Source of the DNA: Euwallacea fornicatus
Taxonomy: Eukaryota; Arthropoda; Insecta; Coleoptera; Curculionidae
Assembly (NCBI RefSeq): GCF_040115645.1
Contig: NC_089548.1
Location: 5,677,001-5,741,000 of the forward strand
DNA: 64,000 nt
Reading direction: 5' to 3'
Part shown: one piece after another, positions 34,401 through 47,174 of the stretch
Numbering within the stretch: position 1 is the stretch's first letter
Layout of the letters: every line of letters begins with the position of its first letter
Notes under the pieces: model-generated
The model's input: only the letters and a program-made list of their open reading frames with translations
What the model was told of the DNA's origin: nothing
Databases searched by the model: none
Made by a program: the position numbers and the translations under genes

Positions 34401-37400
34401 CTCTAGATTACCTGAAGCTGTAGCTAGTCGGGATGCTATGGCCAAATGTTTGTATGGGGCACTTTTTGATTGGATTGTTCTGCAAGTCAACCATGCCTTA
34501 CTTTCGAAAAAGGACACCTTGAGGTAGTTATCGATAACCTTTAGAAGTTGTTTTGCAGTAGAACATTTTCAGGGAGCACCAAGGGAATTCCATTGGGGTT
34601 TTAGACATTTTCGGATTCGAAGATTTTGGCATTAACAATAGTTTCGAGCAGCTGTGTATCAACTATGCTAACGAGCATTTGCAATATTATTTCAATCAGC
34701 ATGTGTTCAAATATGAGCAAGAGGAATATAGGAAGGAGGACATTAGGTGGACGAATATTGACTTTATGGATAACACCGGTTGCTTGCAGTTGATCGAGTC
34801 GAAGCCGAACGGTTTATTGTGTCTTTTGGACGATCAGTGCAAGTCAGTCACATAGTCTTTATTCTGACGACTAAATTAAAAACACTGGTTTTTACAGTTT
34901 TCCTGGCGCCACAGTTGAAACGTTACTACAAAAGTTCAATACTGTCCACAAGGAGAATAGGTTTTACAAAAAACCCCAGAAAAAGGAAGCTGCCTTTATT
35001 GTAGAGCACTATGCTGGAAAGGTTAAATATCAGGTAAGAATACCGCATTACCTGTGGTTCACATAGCAATGTAAGTTAATTTAGGTAACCGACATGAGGG
35101 AAAAGAATTTGGATTTGATGCGTCAAGACATAGTGGGCGTGCTGAAGAACAGCTCAATGGCCTTTGTTAGGGAACTCGTTGGTGTTGATCCAGTAGCGGT
35201 TTTCCGGTGGGCCATTGTTCGAGCATTTTTCAGGGCACAGTACGCCTTCAGGGACGCAGGAAAGCGCCATCGGCAGGGCCGGGTCGACGGAAATCGGAAT
35301 AACATACAACAGCGTTACCGGGGAGTTCATGTGCCAAATGAGAATCTCATTAGGTGAGTTAGGTTTTGTTTAATTAAGTAAGGATTTGGCAACATCTCCG
35401 CTGGTTTTAAAGGGAATTGGCATGTAGCTAAAACAATTCAAATGTTTTCAAAACTGTAGGGGATGAACGGTAAACGTAGTGCTTTCATTAAGCCATTTGC
35501 TATTTACTATGAAACGTGTAGGTGACAACAGATAACAGATAAATTTATTCAAGACATGCCTGAGAAATTGCAACACCTACATAAAGTCTTTTTTAATGAT
35601 AACTCTACTATATTTTGTCCATTACCAAAGATAAGATTTTCAAACGTAGATAATGTACGACTTTAATTTCCGAGTGGCGCGGCATATACTTATATTCTTC
35701 AATTTATATTTATGACTTTTTCTGGAAATACTCTTTAAATATTTTTTGATGTAAACTTTAGATTCGAAAAAAAGGTAGGTAACTTGTATTTTGATTTCGT
35801 TAGAAATAAAAAGCGCTTTCAAAATACTAAATAAAAATTCCAGGTCAGTATTATATTGTAAAAAGTGAGTTGGTATCGATTTTTGGAAAGCGAAATGTCA
35901 TTTTAAAATAATGGCATATTTGGATTTTGTAGTAATCGCAAATTTTTTAAATGGGCTTCAGCATGTTATTCGCGTTTGTCTAAAAGCTTTAAAATAATTG
36001 CTAAACATTATCTATGAATTCTGCAGCCATCTGGTGACTGTATCTGCGGTGAATCTCACGATTAATCGAATTGCGTAAGTTCAGATTCGGTTATACACGT
36101 ATTGACTTTTTTTACACTTATTTCTTAATTTCATATTTCCATCTCTCCTCGTTTTTCAGTTTACGTCTTTTTATTACCAGTAAATGCTTTGTGTGCATTG
36201 GTTATTTTAATGTTACTTCCCGCGCTAAAGCCTTTACTAGTAACGATTTTTACAATCCTATGGGTTTCTATATATTTATATGTGTTAAGGTTTGAACAAA
36301 ATTTGTGTATCTATGATGGGTACTTAAATCAGATTATTCCTAGTGTTAGTAGTGTTTCAAGGCATGCAGAATCATTCGAGGTTTACAGCTGTGGAATGTT
36401 TCATCATTTACAAATTATCGGACGTTACTAAACTTCATTATCTAAACTGCTGGCGAATTGCTTCGTAACCCACGATTTTTTAACTAATTTTGAAATAGCA
36501 GAATAAAAAGAAAAATCTAAAGACTCACTCACGTGAGAAACCTCGCGAAAATATAGGTTCGACTCGTCACACTCGAAAAAATCCAGGAAACCGTTTCATA
36601 GTGATGTTATCTCAAACTTGGTTCCAAAAACCGAATGTCGCGAACTAATTGCCGAGGAGTTTAGTTTGAGCTACGACTCAATCATCAAATTTTTGCATGT
36701 AATTTTAGTCTTCAATGCATGTTTGCTTTTGATGAGCTTTTCTACCATTGTTGGGGTGGCGTTTAAGGAATTTTTTTTTTCGGTCAGTTAGCTCTCGTAG
36801 TATAATTTCAGTAATATTAAATCTGCAGCAAGCAACATCGACACACGACGTCCCCATTTCATCGGGCAGTAGACGAAGCGTCTCCGAACAGACTCTCATG
36901 GCCTCAGTTTTATCAACGAAACAGATCAGTTGTTCCAACGAAAAATAACGACGAAGAGAAGTTGCGCAGGGAAACCGCCAATTTACAGAACTCTTATGCT
37001 TTAGAAAAAATGCTTTGTCCAGATGAAGCAAGGGCAATTCAACGGGCCAATCAAATTGTAATGTAGGTTCACTATATAATTTGGAATTGGTGGCGGCCAC
37101 GGTGGTGGAACTTTGTGATTAATCGAACAAACGAAGGCGTGTGTTTCTCATTACTTCATCCCTCCATGAGCATGTTGATGTGTGCATGTCTTTATTTAAA
37201 GTCATGAAATAATGGACCACATTCATTATTTTCTACGTTTCAACAGGAAGAATAAATCGTTTCGGCCACGCGAGAGGGGTAAGAAGGGGCTGAAAAATCT
37301 ACAATCAGTGAAGACTTTGGCTGGCCGGACCGGCATTACCGCGATGAATCAAAACCAGCTCAGCAAAGCCAGGAAACAGCCTATGACAGTTGCCGCCCAA

Positions 37401-40400
37401 TTCCAGCAGAGTCTGCATTCTCTGATGGATACGTTGAATCAGGCTAATCCATTTTTTATTCGATGCATTAAGTCGAACAGCAATAAGGTTCCCAATACGT
37501 TCGACGCTGATACGGTCCAGAGACAGTTAAGGTAAGTAGCGATTTGTGTCTTGGGTTTTATGATATTAAAATATATAGGACTAAGAACAGTACTTCGATC
37601 TATTGACCCTTATCTAGTTGCCTTTTTTTGTTTTTACGGTGTTTATTTTACTTAATAAAACATCATATTTGTCGTAGATACACTGGCATGTTGGAAACTG
37701 TACGAATCAGACAGGCCGGCTTCAACGTGAGGTTGACTTACGACGAATTCATTCAGTTGTATCGAATATTGCTCCCTAAAGGTCTTTTAAGTTCCCAGGT
37801 GGATGTTAGGAATTTTTTAGCTACTTTAAATTTGAATAGAGATAATTATCAATTAGGTAAGTCTGATTGTATAGTTTTCTATTGGCAAAGTTTAACTAAG
37901 TGGCAATTTTACCAGGTTCTTCGAAGGTTTTCATGCGTGAATCCGAAAAGCACAAACTGGATTGCAAACTGCACCAACAAATCATGTCCAGTATTATTAC
38001 CCTTCAGCGCTGGTTCCGAGTGTGTTTAGAGAGAAGGAGATTTTTGAGAATGAAGGTACTTTTTTTATTTTATGAAGGGTTTTATGAATGTAACCACTTT
38101 GACGTTTCAGGAGGCTGTGATATTGTTACAATCGTATTGTCGCATGTATTTGGTTAAGAAAACAGTTAAGCAATTACTAGCAGCAATCAAAATTCAGAAG
38201 ACTTGGAGGAGATATAGGGCGAGGGAGTGGTTAAGAAAGTTAAGAGCCGGTTTGGTGATATTCCAAGCGCATTGCAGGGGATTTAAAGTCAGGCAGATGA
38301 TGGCCATGGGTCATTTTGCCCGAAAAACTCAGGTATAGTTGTTTTATTTTGAAAGGCCCACGTGACACAGTCATCCATTCTGCAACACGGCTTATTTGAA
38401 TTTTATTATTTCGCAATTTGTAACCAAAATAGCGATTTTTAGTACAGAATTGGCAATAAATATGAGAATCAATATTAGGACTTCTCACGTTTTGTGGAAA
38501 ACTATAGATTCCGAAACTTGTGGAAATTATTTTGACAGGTGAATGATGTCGACCTGTAAAATTTATCTATTGAAACTCGAATCACGTTTTATAAAGGGTA
38601 ATTGCCGCCATTTTGGTTTATAAATTAGATCCAAATTGAAAAGCACACAGTGAAACGCCAATCAGCTATAGAAAAGCTAAATTGAAAAAACCGAATCAAC
38701 GAAGCTTGGTATATCCTGGCAACTGTAAAAAGATAGAATTTGAAATGTAAAATTGTCTAAGATATGATATCAATACAACCTGCTATTGAATTAATAAACA
38801 TATAGTTACTTTCTGGTGTTGCACAGTACCTGGGTTGGTACAAAATGGTGTTCATTATCGTCATTTTGTTTTCATATTTATGTAACTTTAATCACATCGA
38901 GAATCTTTCGTAGGTTGTCAAAATGGTTGTGTCTCATCTGGACGTCAAAAATAGCATTTCCATTGAAAATTCAGTTAATAAAGTGTCAAACGTAGATGAA
39001 GCGAGCGGAGAAAGTTCCGAGCGAAGGTTCGATTCAGATGAGTGAGTATTTTGTCTTTTCAAAAGAATTTTTATATAAAACATCGTAGAAGCAGTGTTAA
39101 TCAAGACGATGTGGATTTGACGAACCGCGGTAAATCACCCTTAAGATCCACTGCATCTTTGCCAGTGGTCTCACCATCAGACGCCTCTTACTGTTCAGAC
39201 TTTCTAGATACCTTCACCATAGTGAACAGGTAATTGTCCTGTAAAGTTGTAAGAATTCTTAGTATAAATAGTCGACTAATAGGCCACTTCAAGACTCCGA
39301 CCCACGCAAACGCATCACAAAATCACATCAAACCTTCGACTACTCGGATCTGGGTACCTATTCGCCTCAGCGCAAGGGAAGCGGCGAATCTCTGGACTCC
39401 CAGAGGAGTTACGAATCTCAACAAAGTTCCGATTTTCAAATGATGGGGCATCCGAACCAACCTGCCCACAAGCCGGATGCTTCATCTCTTGACAAACAGT
39501 GGTCTAGCACCAGCGACACCATCACCAAACAATGGTCGAGTGCCAGTACGACAAGCGAAACAATATCGGAATCGGGAGCGACCAGGTCCGCGCCCCCAGT
39601 GACGTCGGAAAGGTTCGGCAAGTTTCCATCGTCAGATGAGTGCGAGAGTGGATCGTCGAAGCCTCAGCTGACGAGATCGCAGGCTGTGAATTGGGCTGCG
39701 CCTGCCATGAAGCGCGATAGTCGGTAAGCTGGATTTATGAGCAGAGAAGCTGTCACACAACTAAAAACAATTACTAAGTTCCTATTAGGAAAACTGCGTA
39801 TGTCATTATTTTGTCATGGCCTTTTTTAGGCACGTAAACGACACTATGAGAAGCTCAAGGAACTTTCCCGTCAGGCGGCCAAGCAAAGCGTATGACGATC
39901 GGCCCGACCCGATTTATCCGTTTGACCACACTCCGAATAAGCTGGAGGAAATTTTGGGTCGGCCCGAAGCTCCAGTCCGCAGCACTCGAAAGTCGAAAAG
40001 AAATCACGTGAAGAGTCTTGGGGAGGAGGTAAGTCAACGACATTGTCTGATTTAGGACTGTTGTATGTATTGCGAAACTTGGTGTTTCAAATTTTTTAGT
40101 GTCAAATTCGTATTTCTCGTATGTTCCAATCATTAAACTGAACTAATCATGGGTAATGTGTTTGTAGGTGACAGACTCGGGTAGCATCGATAAGGGCGTG
40201 TTGGGTACAATCGACGAGAAAAGATTGCATCCCATTGTCAGTAGATTAAGTGGTAACTTTATTGCTCAAGAAGGATCAAACAAGCAATCGCTAACTCCAA
40301 AACGTCAAAGACAGAACAATCTTTCTCAATTAGATTTAAGAAGAAGAAACAGTGATCCCGCAACCAAAGTACTTATTAACGAACACCCAGGTTCGTACAC

Positions 40401-43085
40401 AAATATCTCGGATCTATTAAAAAAAAATATGCAATTTTATGCAATTTTTCAGGTGTCGAAACTAGTCCAGCGATGAAAAACAATGAAAAGTTGAGCGACT
40501 TCAATAACCTCTTCCTGGCAGGCCACTCCTTCCGAAAAATCTCGCGAATATCCAAGGACGATACCTGCACGTTCTGCAAGCAGAAGTTAGACATGTTTAT
40601 CACGCAAGGATACAAGTGTACTACGTGCAAGAAGCTATTCCACACGAAGTGCATTCAGAATAAAAGTGTTTTCGAGATTCCTTGTGAGTCGCAACGTTCG
40701 GGCGGCGACTTGAAACAGGGTAGAAGAAAACAGAGAAAGCACTCGCGAACGCCGTACGACATGAACAAATCTGAAGAGGCCAAATTCAATCTCACCGGAA
40801 CTTCAGAGTTTACCGATCGTACCGATCAAATCATCACCGGAACTGAAGAGTTGACGCTGATGCAGGAGTTTATTGCAGAGAAAATAATGCAAATCGACAC
40901 CGACGGGGGAAAAACCAGCGCCGTAGATAAAGTTTTTAAATTAGCGTTGAAAGAGCTGAAAAATAATTTGGTGCAGATTTACAGTGCGGCGACAAAGAAC
41001 AACGGAATCGAGGCATGCAACATTAGATATAAGGATCTTATTAGTATTTTCAATCAAGTGATGGAGACGGTCTGCCAGAGGGAATTGAAGGAGAATGAAA
41101 CTAAGAACTTCCCTATTATATTGGGAGTTAACGCGTTTAGGTAAATTAAAAGATATATTTATTTCGTTAAGTAAAATCTTGATGTCCTTAAATACAGATT
41201 TTTCTAATAAACATCTTGTACAACGGAGAAACCCCGTAAAACCATTCAATAAAATCAAAACGTCGTAGATTTACTAAATGTAAAATTCTATACCTAATGA
41301 AATATGACATTTGCTGAATTTCTCTTCCGTCGCAGTCCATTATCTTTTACAAAGAAAAACATCCTTTTATCAGAGCGACCCAAGATTCGTTTAAAATTGG
41401 AATAAGATATATATAAACGTTTTTGTTTTGTCCACAACGATGTCTGTAAAATGAATTTTGAATTTCAGAGGTTTCATGAATGAATTCATGACGACCAAGT
41501 CGGAGGAAAAACCCAGCAAACAAAAGCGGAAGAAGGAGAAGAAGCGAAAGATTGAAAGCTACAAATATAACGGCCACAACTTCTTGCAGACAATCATCAA
41601 TATTCAAACCGTGTGCGAAGTGTGCAACTCGTTCTTCATGTGGCCGATCGAACGCGGTTTCGTGTGCCAAAGTTGCAAGCTCACCTGCCACAAGAAGTGT
41701 TGCGTCAACTCGCTCAAGTGCCAAAAGGAGCCAGCACAGCCCGGAGACAATAAAAAGATATTCGGTGTCGCGCTGGCTTCCCTTGTTACGGAAGAACGCA
41801 AAATCCCGTTAGTCATTGAAAAGCTAATTTACACCATAGAAGTTAAGGGCCTGTATACCGAAGGAATTTATAGAAAGTCGGGAGTGAAGTCAAAGATCAC
41901 TGAGCTCAAAAATCAAATGGATGAGAATCCGGATAGTGTGGAGTTCGAGAAGTATCAGGTTCACGTTTTGGCCTCTGTTTTAAAGGTAAGGAGAACATCT
42001 CGTAAATTTTAAGTGATTAAGTTTATTGGCACACGAAATTCTGCCTTTTTATTAAATTATTTAAACCTAGAAAATATTATGAGATTCTTTTTTTATTTAT
42101 TTAAGGGTTTTTTTCGTGAAATGGCTGAGCCTCTTCTTACCTTCGAGTACTACGAAAACTTCATCACCGCTGCCAACTTGGATAATGATAATGATCGAAT
42201 AATGACTCTGTACGACATACTGAAGAAGCTTCCTGCACCCAATTACGACATGATGGAACGGCTGATATTCCATTTGGCGCGAGTGGCATTGCATGAAGAG
42301 ACGAATCGAATGAGTGCATCATCGTTGGCTATCGTTTTCGCTCCTTGTATATTGAGGACTAACAAGAGAGTGCCTGCGCAAGAGAGTTTACACGATATTA
42401 CCAGTCAAACGAGGTGCATCGAAACCATCATTAAGTAAGTGACTGATTTCCGATTTAAGTATATATAACGAACGCCAATTAACACATAAATTTCAAATGG
42501 GACATCTCATTTTTACAGAGTACAGCTCAAAAAACTTCGTTTAACATTAGACGACATAGACACCCTCGACACCGCCTGTCAAGCCGCCACTAATCGCCTT
42601 TCCAACATACGGAGCTCCAAAGTGTTCACTCCGGACGAATTGTTGCCGAGTAATCAGCAATCGCAGCAACAGACTGACGACGAGGAACATTTGCTTGTTG
42701 ACCACATCCAAGAAATTCAAAAGGAAAAGGAGCATTTGACATCCACATTGCCCACGTTAACGCACGCCACTTCAGACGACGATATGTTGTCCACCGATGG
42801 AGACGGCAGTTTAGATGACCTCACAGGTTTAGGTGTGTTTAGGTATAGATAACAGTCTATATCCCATTTACTTTTTAAACCATGAAATCGATTTTTCTTG
42901 TGACTCTTTTTTTTTAATCCTATCATTCATTTGTAGGTGGAGAGAAAAGTAAGGCGAAACCAGTAGTTAGATCAATATCATCCGGAGATTCAAAAACTAG
43001 TTTCTTGCCCAAACTCAAAAGGCAATCCTCGTCGGACGGCAGTGGAAAACTTGTAGAGGATTGTGATGATCCGATCATGGTTTGA
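31473..43085 (+). CDS. Myo9: Unconventional myosin IX (RhoGAP myosin), complete, 25 coding exons
   Basis: Actin motor that carries a Rho-inactivating domain. Exons: 31473-31499, 31627-31764, 32474-32676, 32735-33208, 33276-33539, 34087-34353, 34407-34523, 34573-34842, 34898-35033, 35085-35353, 36829-37057, 37251-37531, 37678-37856, 37916-38055, 38111-38332, 38914-39041, 39089-39229, 39283-39723, 39830-40028, 40168-40390, 40453-41140, 41469-41985, 42106-42434, 42519-42826, 42937-43085. Phases agree throughout; ~2112 residues. Domains: RA (1-110); motor (~135-965) with P-loop GESGSGKTES (~225-234), switch I NAKTAHNNNSSRFGKF, switch II DIFGFEDF (~508); class IX loop-2 insert (~690-830); four IQ motifs (~965-1070); Ser-rich tail; C1 fingers ~1474-1527 (atypical last spacing) and ~1715-1763; RhoGAP ~1778-1961 with arginine finger GIYRKSG (R~1814). 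Most introns are 49-60 bp. The acceptor of exon 12 and the tandem acceptor of exon 17 are the least certain points. Confidence 0.95.
32262..32396. repeat. Imperfect inverted repeat in myosin IX intron 2
   Basis: gatcacggtttagtcacggt and gtgacgtgatctaaccgtga are imperfect reverse complements around a centre near 32330. Outer blocks pair weakly. It is probably a small MITE relic in the 0.7-kb intron 31765-32473, one of the few long introns of this gene. Confidence 0.4.
36829..37057 (+). CDS. Myo9: Myosin IX exon 11, loop-2 insert
   Basis: This exon lies between 1.5-kb and 0.2-kb introns and is easy to miss because the opposite strand is also open (36705-37100). Entering in phase 2 after AG at 36828, it gives 76 codons ending ARAIQRANQI, matching the segment of class IX myosins where a similar basic, helical stretch precedes the NKSF/NKNF block. 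The donor gtaatg at 37058 is in phase with an acceptor at 37250 (caacaggaag|AAT). The stronger-looking acceptor at 37246 would give a stop in this phase. Confidence 0.7.
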
Positions 43086-45659
43086 ACATAAGTTGCTTTA
43101 TTAATGGTTATTTTATTGGTTAGCCAAAATCGAGGAAAATTCGCGAGAATCGGGTTTCGATTTGCGAGATTAGAACGAAATGTCAAAAGACAAATCAATT
43201 TTGCCATTAAGTTATTTTTATTCGTGTACATAGTAGTTAAGGGTGTCCAATTTAACGGTACCTGTTAACATCACCTTTTTAGTTTAATCTAACGGTACTG
43301 GTAAAAGTTGTCGCGACAATATATGAAAACTTGTAAATAGTTACCGGCATATGTTGTTCGGGCAGACATCCGCTCTTTAATTTTGCAGGGTGTTCCAAAA
43401 ATCTAGGCACTAAGTATTAAATTAATGGTTTGAAAAATACTTAATCTATAAAAAAAAAGTATTTTGAAACGTAGTGCTTTGATCTCCTGTGTATCAACAA
43501 CAAGCAGCTCAAAAATGGAAAAAATTGATAACTGCCTGTGATGATGAACGGATTGGCCTACTTTTTTGTTACGCCCTGTATATGAATTCTGGTTTTAAGA
43601 GGAAACAATGTATGCAAACATAATTTTTGTAAATGCTCGTTGGTACGATTTAAAGTGTGTACAAAACGCAATAACTTGTTGCAATAATCAAAAGTGAACT
43701 TACATTTTGTCTAAATTCATCTATCAATTTACATTATCCCTATGTAGGATTGTTCAGTATCCTACGTAGTGACAAAAATACAGAAACTCTTTCACGCTGC
43801 CAAGATATCACGAAACAGTTACAGGTTTATTTGGATCGAAGACAGATATGGTACGGGGTGATTTGATTTGAACCTGTGCATAGTCGTGTTGTGCTGGAGC
43901 TGCCATTTACGTTTAATGTTCGGAAATAGGTATTCAAAGTGTTCTATATAAGAAAAAACAGCCTAGGAATCTTAGGACCTGTAAGACATACAAAGACAAC
44001 TGAATCGAAAAAATGTTATGTATTTTAGAATCTAATAAAATGTTTTAAAATTTGAAAAATCTCAACTACAATTTAAGATATAAAAAAAACAAATAAAACA
44101 TCGTATTAAGTTAAATCGCGTTTAAATTGTGAGAAATCTGGGTGGGTCACATAAAACAATATAAAAAAAGACATTCTTTAAAGATACTAAGATGTAATTT
44201 TATTTAAATCGTGCACGTACAAGACCCTTTTTCATGCTAGGTCCGACATTTTCACCTTATTTTGGTCGATATATTTCTCATTAATACTTTGAATACCTGC
44301 TTTCCTCCTTTCGTGGTCTTGATGTTCCTGTAAGTAAGTATTTATTGAGTTATTCATTTGTTAATATACACGGCCAACATTTACGTAGTTCTTCACAGGC
44401 CTGAATTTTTAATACAGATTTTTCCTAATGTTTCAGGATTTTTTGTCACCCTGTAGGTACCTCGTTTATAATGTTTCAATTTAGTTCCCAACGCTTTCCC
44501 ATGAAAAATGATAAGCTCTGCCATTAAGTCACAAATTGATTAAATAGTTTTGTGAGTTAACTAGGAAGGAAGCTACTTACATGTATTTTTGTATACTATA
44601 AGTCCCGTCGTTGGATATTACAGTAATTCTGAGAATAATTGTGATGATTGCTGCAAGGCGATTGGATTTTAATAATATAGTCTCAACTGTTGTGATTGTA
44701 TAAAATAAGTAACGTCGGGATAGGTGTGTATATATTATCTGATGACTGTTCTTTAGCGTATATTATATAAAATCGTATATATTTTTAAATCATTATTGTA
44801 TAATATCTTCCTTTGTTTACGACCTTTAACCCCGTGCTTCTTAAGATTTCAATTAGCCAAGTACTATTCTTATTTGCTAAATCCGTTGTAATAATTAAGC
44901 CTTCATAATATTATCATGAATCGCATAAACCATGACAGTTAAAAGTATTAAATGTATTTTTTTAGATTTTTTATAATTAATTATACCTTATAACGCTTTG
45001 CATGGATTTTTTTAGGTTATTATTTCTAGATAGTGCCATGCATTTACTCTCTAAGGCTGAGTGAACAAAACGGATGCATTTGTTTTTGGACACTCATTTT
45101 TATGATACTTTAGATTGACATACGCATAATGTGAACAAAAGTCTGCAACAACAATTCTGTAGGTTTAATGATTATTATTACATTTGTAGATATGAGTCTT
45201 CGTTTGTTGGACAAATCATTTATATTTTTAGATTTCTTCAAGTTATTTCTTATTCTCAGTAAAAGGATATCGCACTCAAATGTTGTTTCTGTATCGCCTG
45301 GATCGCTTTTATATTAAACTCCCATTGATAGTGAATTTAAAGAGTTAATGTTTGTGTTTTAGGAAAAAATATATAGCATAGTTAGAGACAGAGATTAACA
45401 AATGTCAAAGCCACATAACGGCAAAGAAATGATTAATGAAGTTCGTATTTAGTTCAGCTAACAAAACTATTAACTGTCTGATTGCGTGGACAGCAAACCA
45501 TGGTAATTAAGAAGATAAGAAAAGCAAGACTTAAACTGAAAATTCTTTGTTTTCACGAGGCGCAGATGATCCCATGACGACACAGATTGGTTACATAACT
45601 CGTAATGTCCACGTATAAAATGCATGTGGTATATTATTCATAACGTTTACATTTTTTCA
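43086..45659. other. Myosin IX 3' region and intergenic DNA
   Basis: There is no coding exon after the TGA at 43083-43085. AATAAA hexamers occur at 44034 and 44092 and could end a 3' UTR of about 1 kb. A MITE-like element lies at 43385-43582 inside this stretch, which would then be transcribed in the UTR. The rest is AT-rich with nothing I can name. Confidence 0.4.
43385..43582. mobile_element. Small MITE-like element
   Basis: The left end gcagggtgttccaaaaatct and the reverse complement of the right end (tacagggcgtaacaaaaaag) match imperfectly over about 28 bp. About 200 bp long and non-coding, with the same terminal class as the larger foldbacks in this window. Confidence 0.5.
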
Positions 45660-46505
45660 ATTTTTTTTTGTTTGCGTGGCGGTCTCTATGAACCCTTCTC
45701 GTGAACACCGCCAGAGTTGTTTTTGCGGTAATTATCCGAACAATTCGAAAGACAATTATGACATTCGCGCGTCAGTAATTGGACCGCAAAAGTTCTTCAT
45801 TTGTTTTCAATAAACGAAAAGTAGAAATTAACTTAAAGTTTTAGATTTGAAATAAAAATATAATCTCATTCAAAATTGAGAAGTAAAAAATAAGAAAGGA
45901 TATCATCCCGGTCGATTAAAAGAATATCTATAGAACGAAGAAAGAGGTAAGAAAAAAAAAGGAAACCCATTCCTAGAGGATCTTCCAAGGACTCCTGTTT
46001 TGCAAAATATAGGCTCCCCTATTCCCGAAATTTGTGAACTAATAATATTTCCCCTCCTTCAAACGCAATCAAAACTTATCATTGACATTGTCCCAAAGCA
46101 GCAGACCTCTCATAGAGGACCACATTATTTTCATCGACTATTCCCCTCTTTTTAGTACAAAAACCACAGACAAAACGTGTGGAACTGCGGCGTTCCAACC
46201 TGATGAAGTGAAATGGATTCGACTCCCCACTAGAGCAAGTAATAATCATTATCATTCAGAGTATTTCAGATATAGCATCGGTTGGGTCCTCAATTTCTGG
46301 GATGATTGAGAAAGTAGGGCTTTTCCACGACTTCACGGCCTTTACCAAGGTACGTACAGTCAACTTTGGTCCATCATTTTTAATCGAAATTTAGGATAAG
46401 TAAAATTGGACTTTCTTGCGTTTCAAGCGTCAGCCGTGAGCATCTCCGGTTTGAGGAGCCAAAACCATTTGTAAATATTGGCTCTTACGTAGGCAACTCC
46501 AGCGG
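45660..46505 (+). repeat. Direct duplication, copy A
   Basis: About 750 bp of this block is repeated at 47175-48292 in the same orientation at roughly 85-90 percent identity. Shared phrases include ggaaacccattcctagagga, caaacgcaatcaaaactta and gatatagcatcggttgg. A 38-residue frame (FQPDEVKWIRLP to YSIGWVLNFWDD) is kept in both copies and ends at the same stop. Both copies continue to a donor-like caag|gtacgt or caag|gtaggt. I do not recognise a domain; it may be a retroelement piece or part of a non-coding RNA. Confidence 0.6.
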
Positions 46506-47174
46506 TTTCTAACATTTGTTTTTTTGTGTAAGTGTAGAGTACATTAAGCACAAGCGCGTTATTAATAACAAGCACGAAATCTTGACAATTGGCGGAGTAG
46601 GTTTTGTTCGGGAAACATAGTGACACGACGGTAAGGTGGACAATGGCTTTGTCGTCGTCATCATCATTACAAATATCAACGACGATCAGAACGTAATAAA
46701 TTGTACACGATCCTTTTTTCGTCAAAACTCCGACTTCTTTTTCGATCGATTTGTCTTTATTTTGAAAATAACAAACGTATTTGTCGAGTCCTTACCGGTG
46801 GTATAAAGTGTTTCGGCCTGGAAGCACCGAAAGTTTATTTGAGCGTGGACAATATTATAATTTACCAAATAGCACTTTTTAAACCGAAACGCGAAAATTT
46901 ATTTAAAATGTACGTTTCAAAACGAAAACGTTTTGTCATTAATTACAATTGAAAAGCGTTCATCTCGTGCCAGTCGTCGACGGAGAGAATATAATTCTCT
47001 TAACTAGGAGAAGATGAGAAAGAAAACAAAAACCCATTGCCATTTGAATTTCTAGCGATTTCTCATCATCGGTTATTTTAAGAGTTCATTAAATTTTTTT
47101 TTGTTGGATAGTTTGTTTCATTTCTAAAACGAACAACGGATATTTTTCCTTTATCATTTTCCCTTATCTAAGAG

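Noticed and set aside
36705..37100. Minus-strand frame of 131 codons
   Set aside because: It is antisense to myosin IX exon 11, whose plus-strand frame enters in the right phase from exon 10 and matches the class IX loop-2 region.
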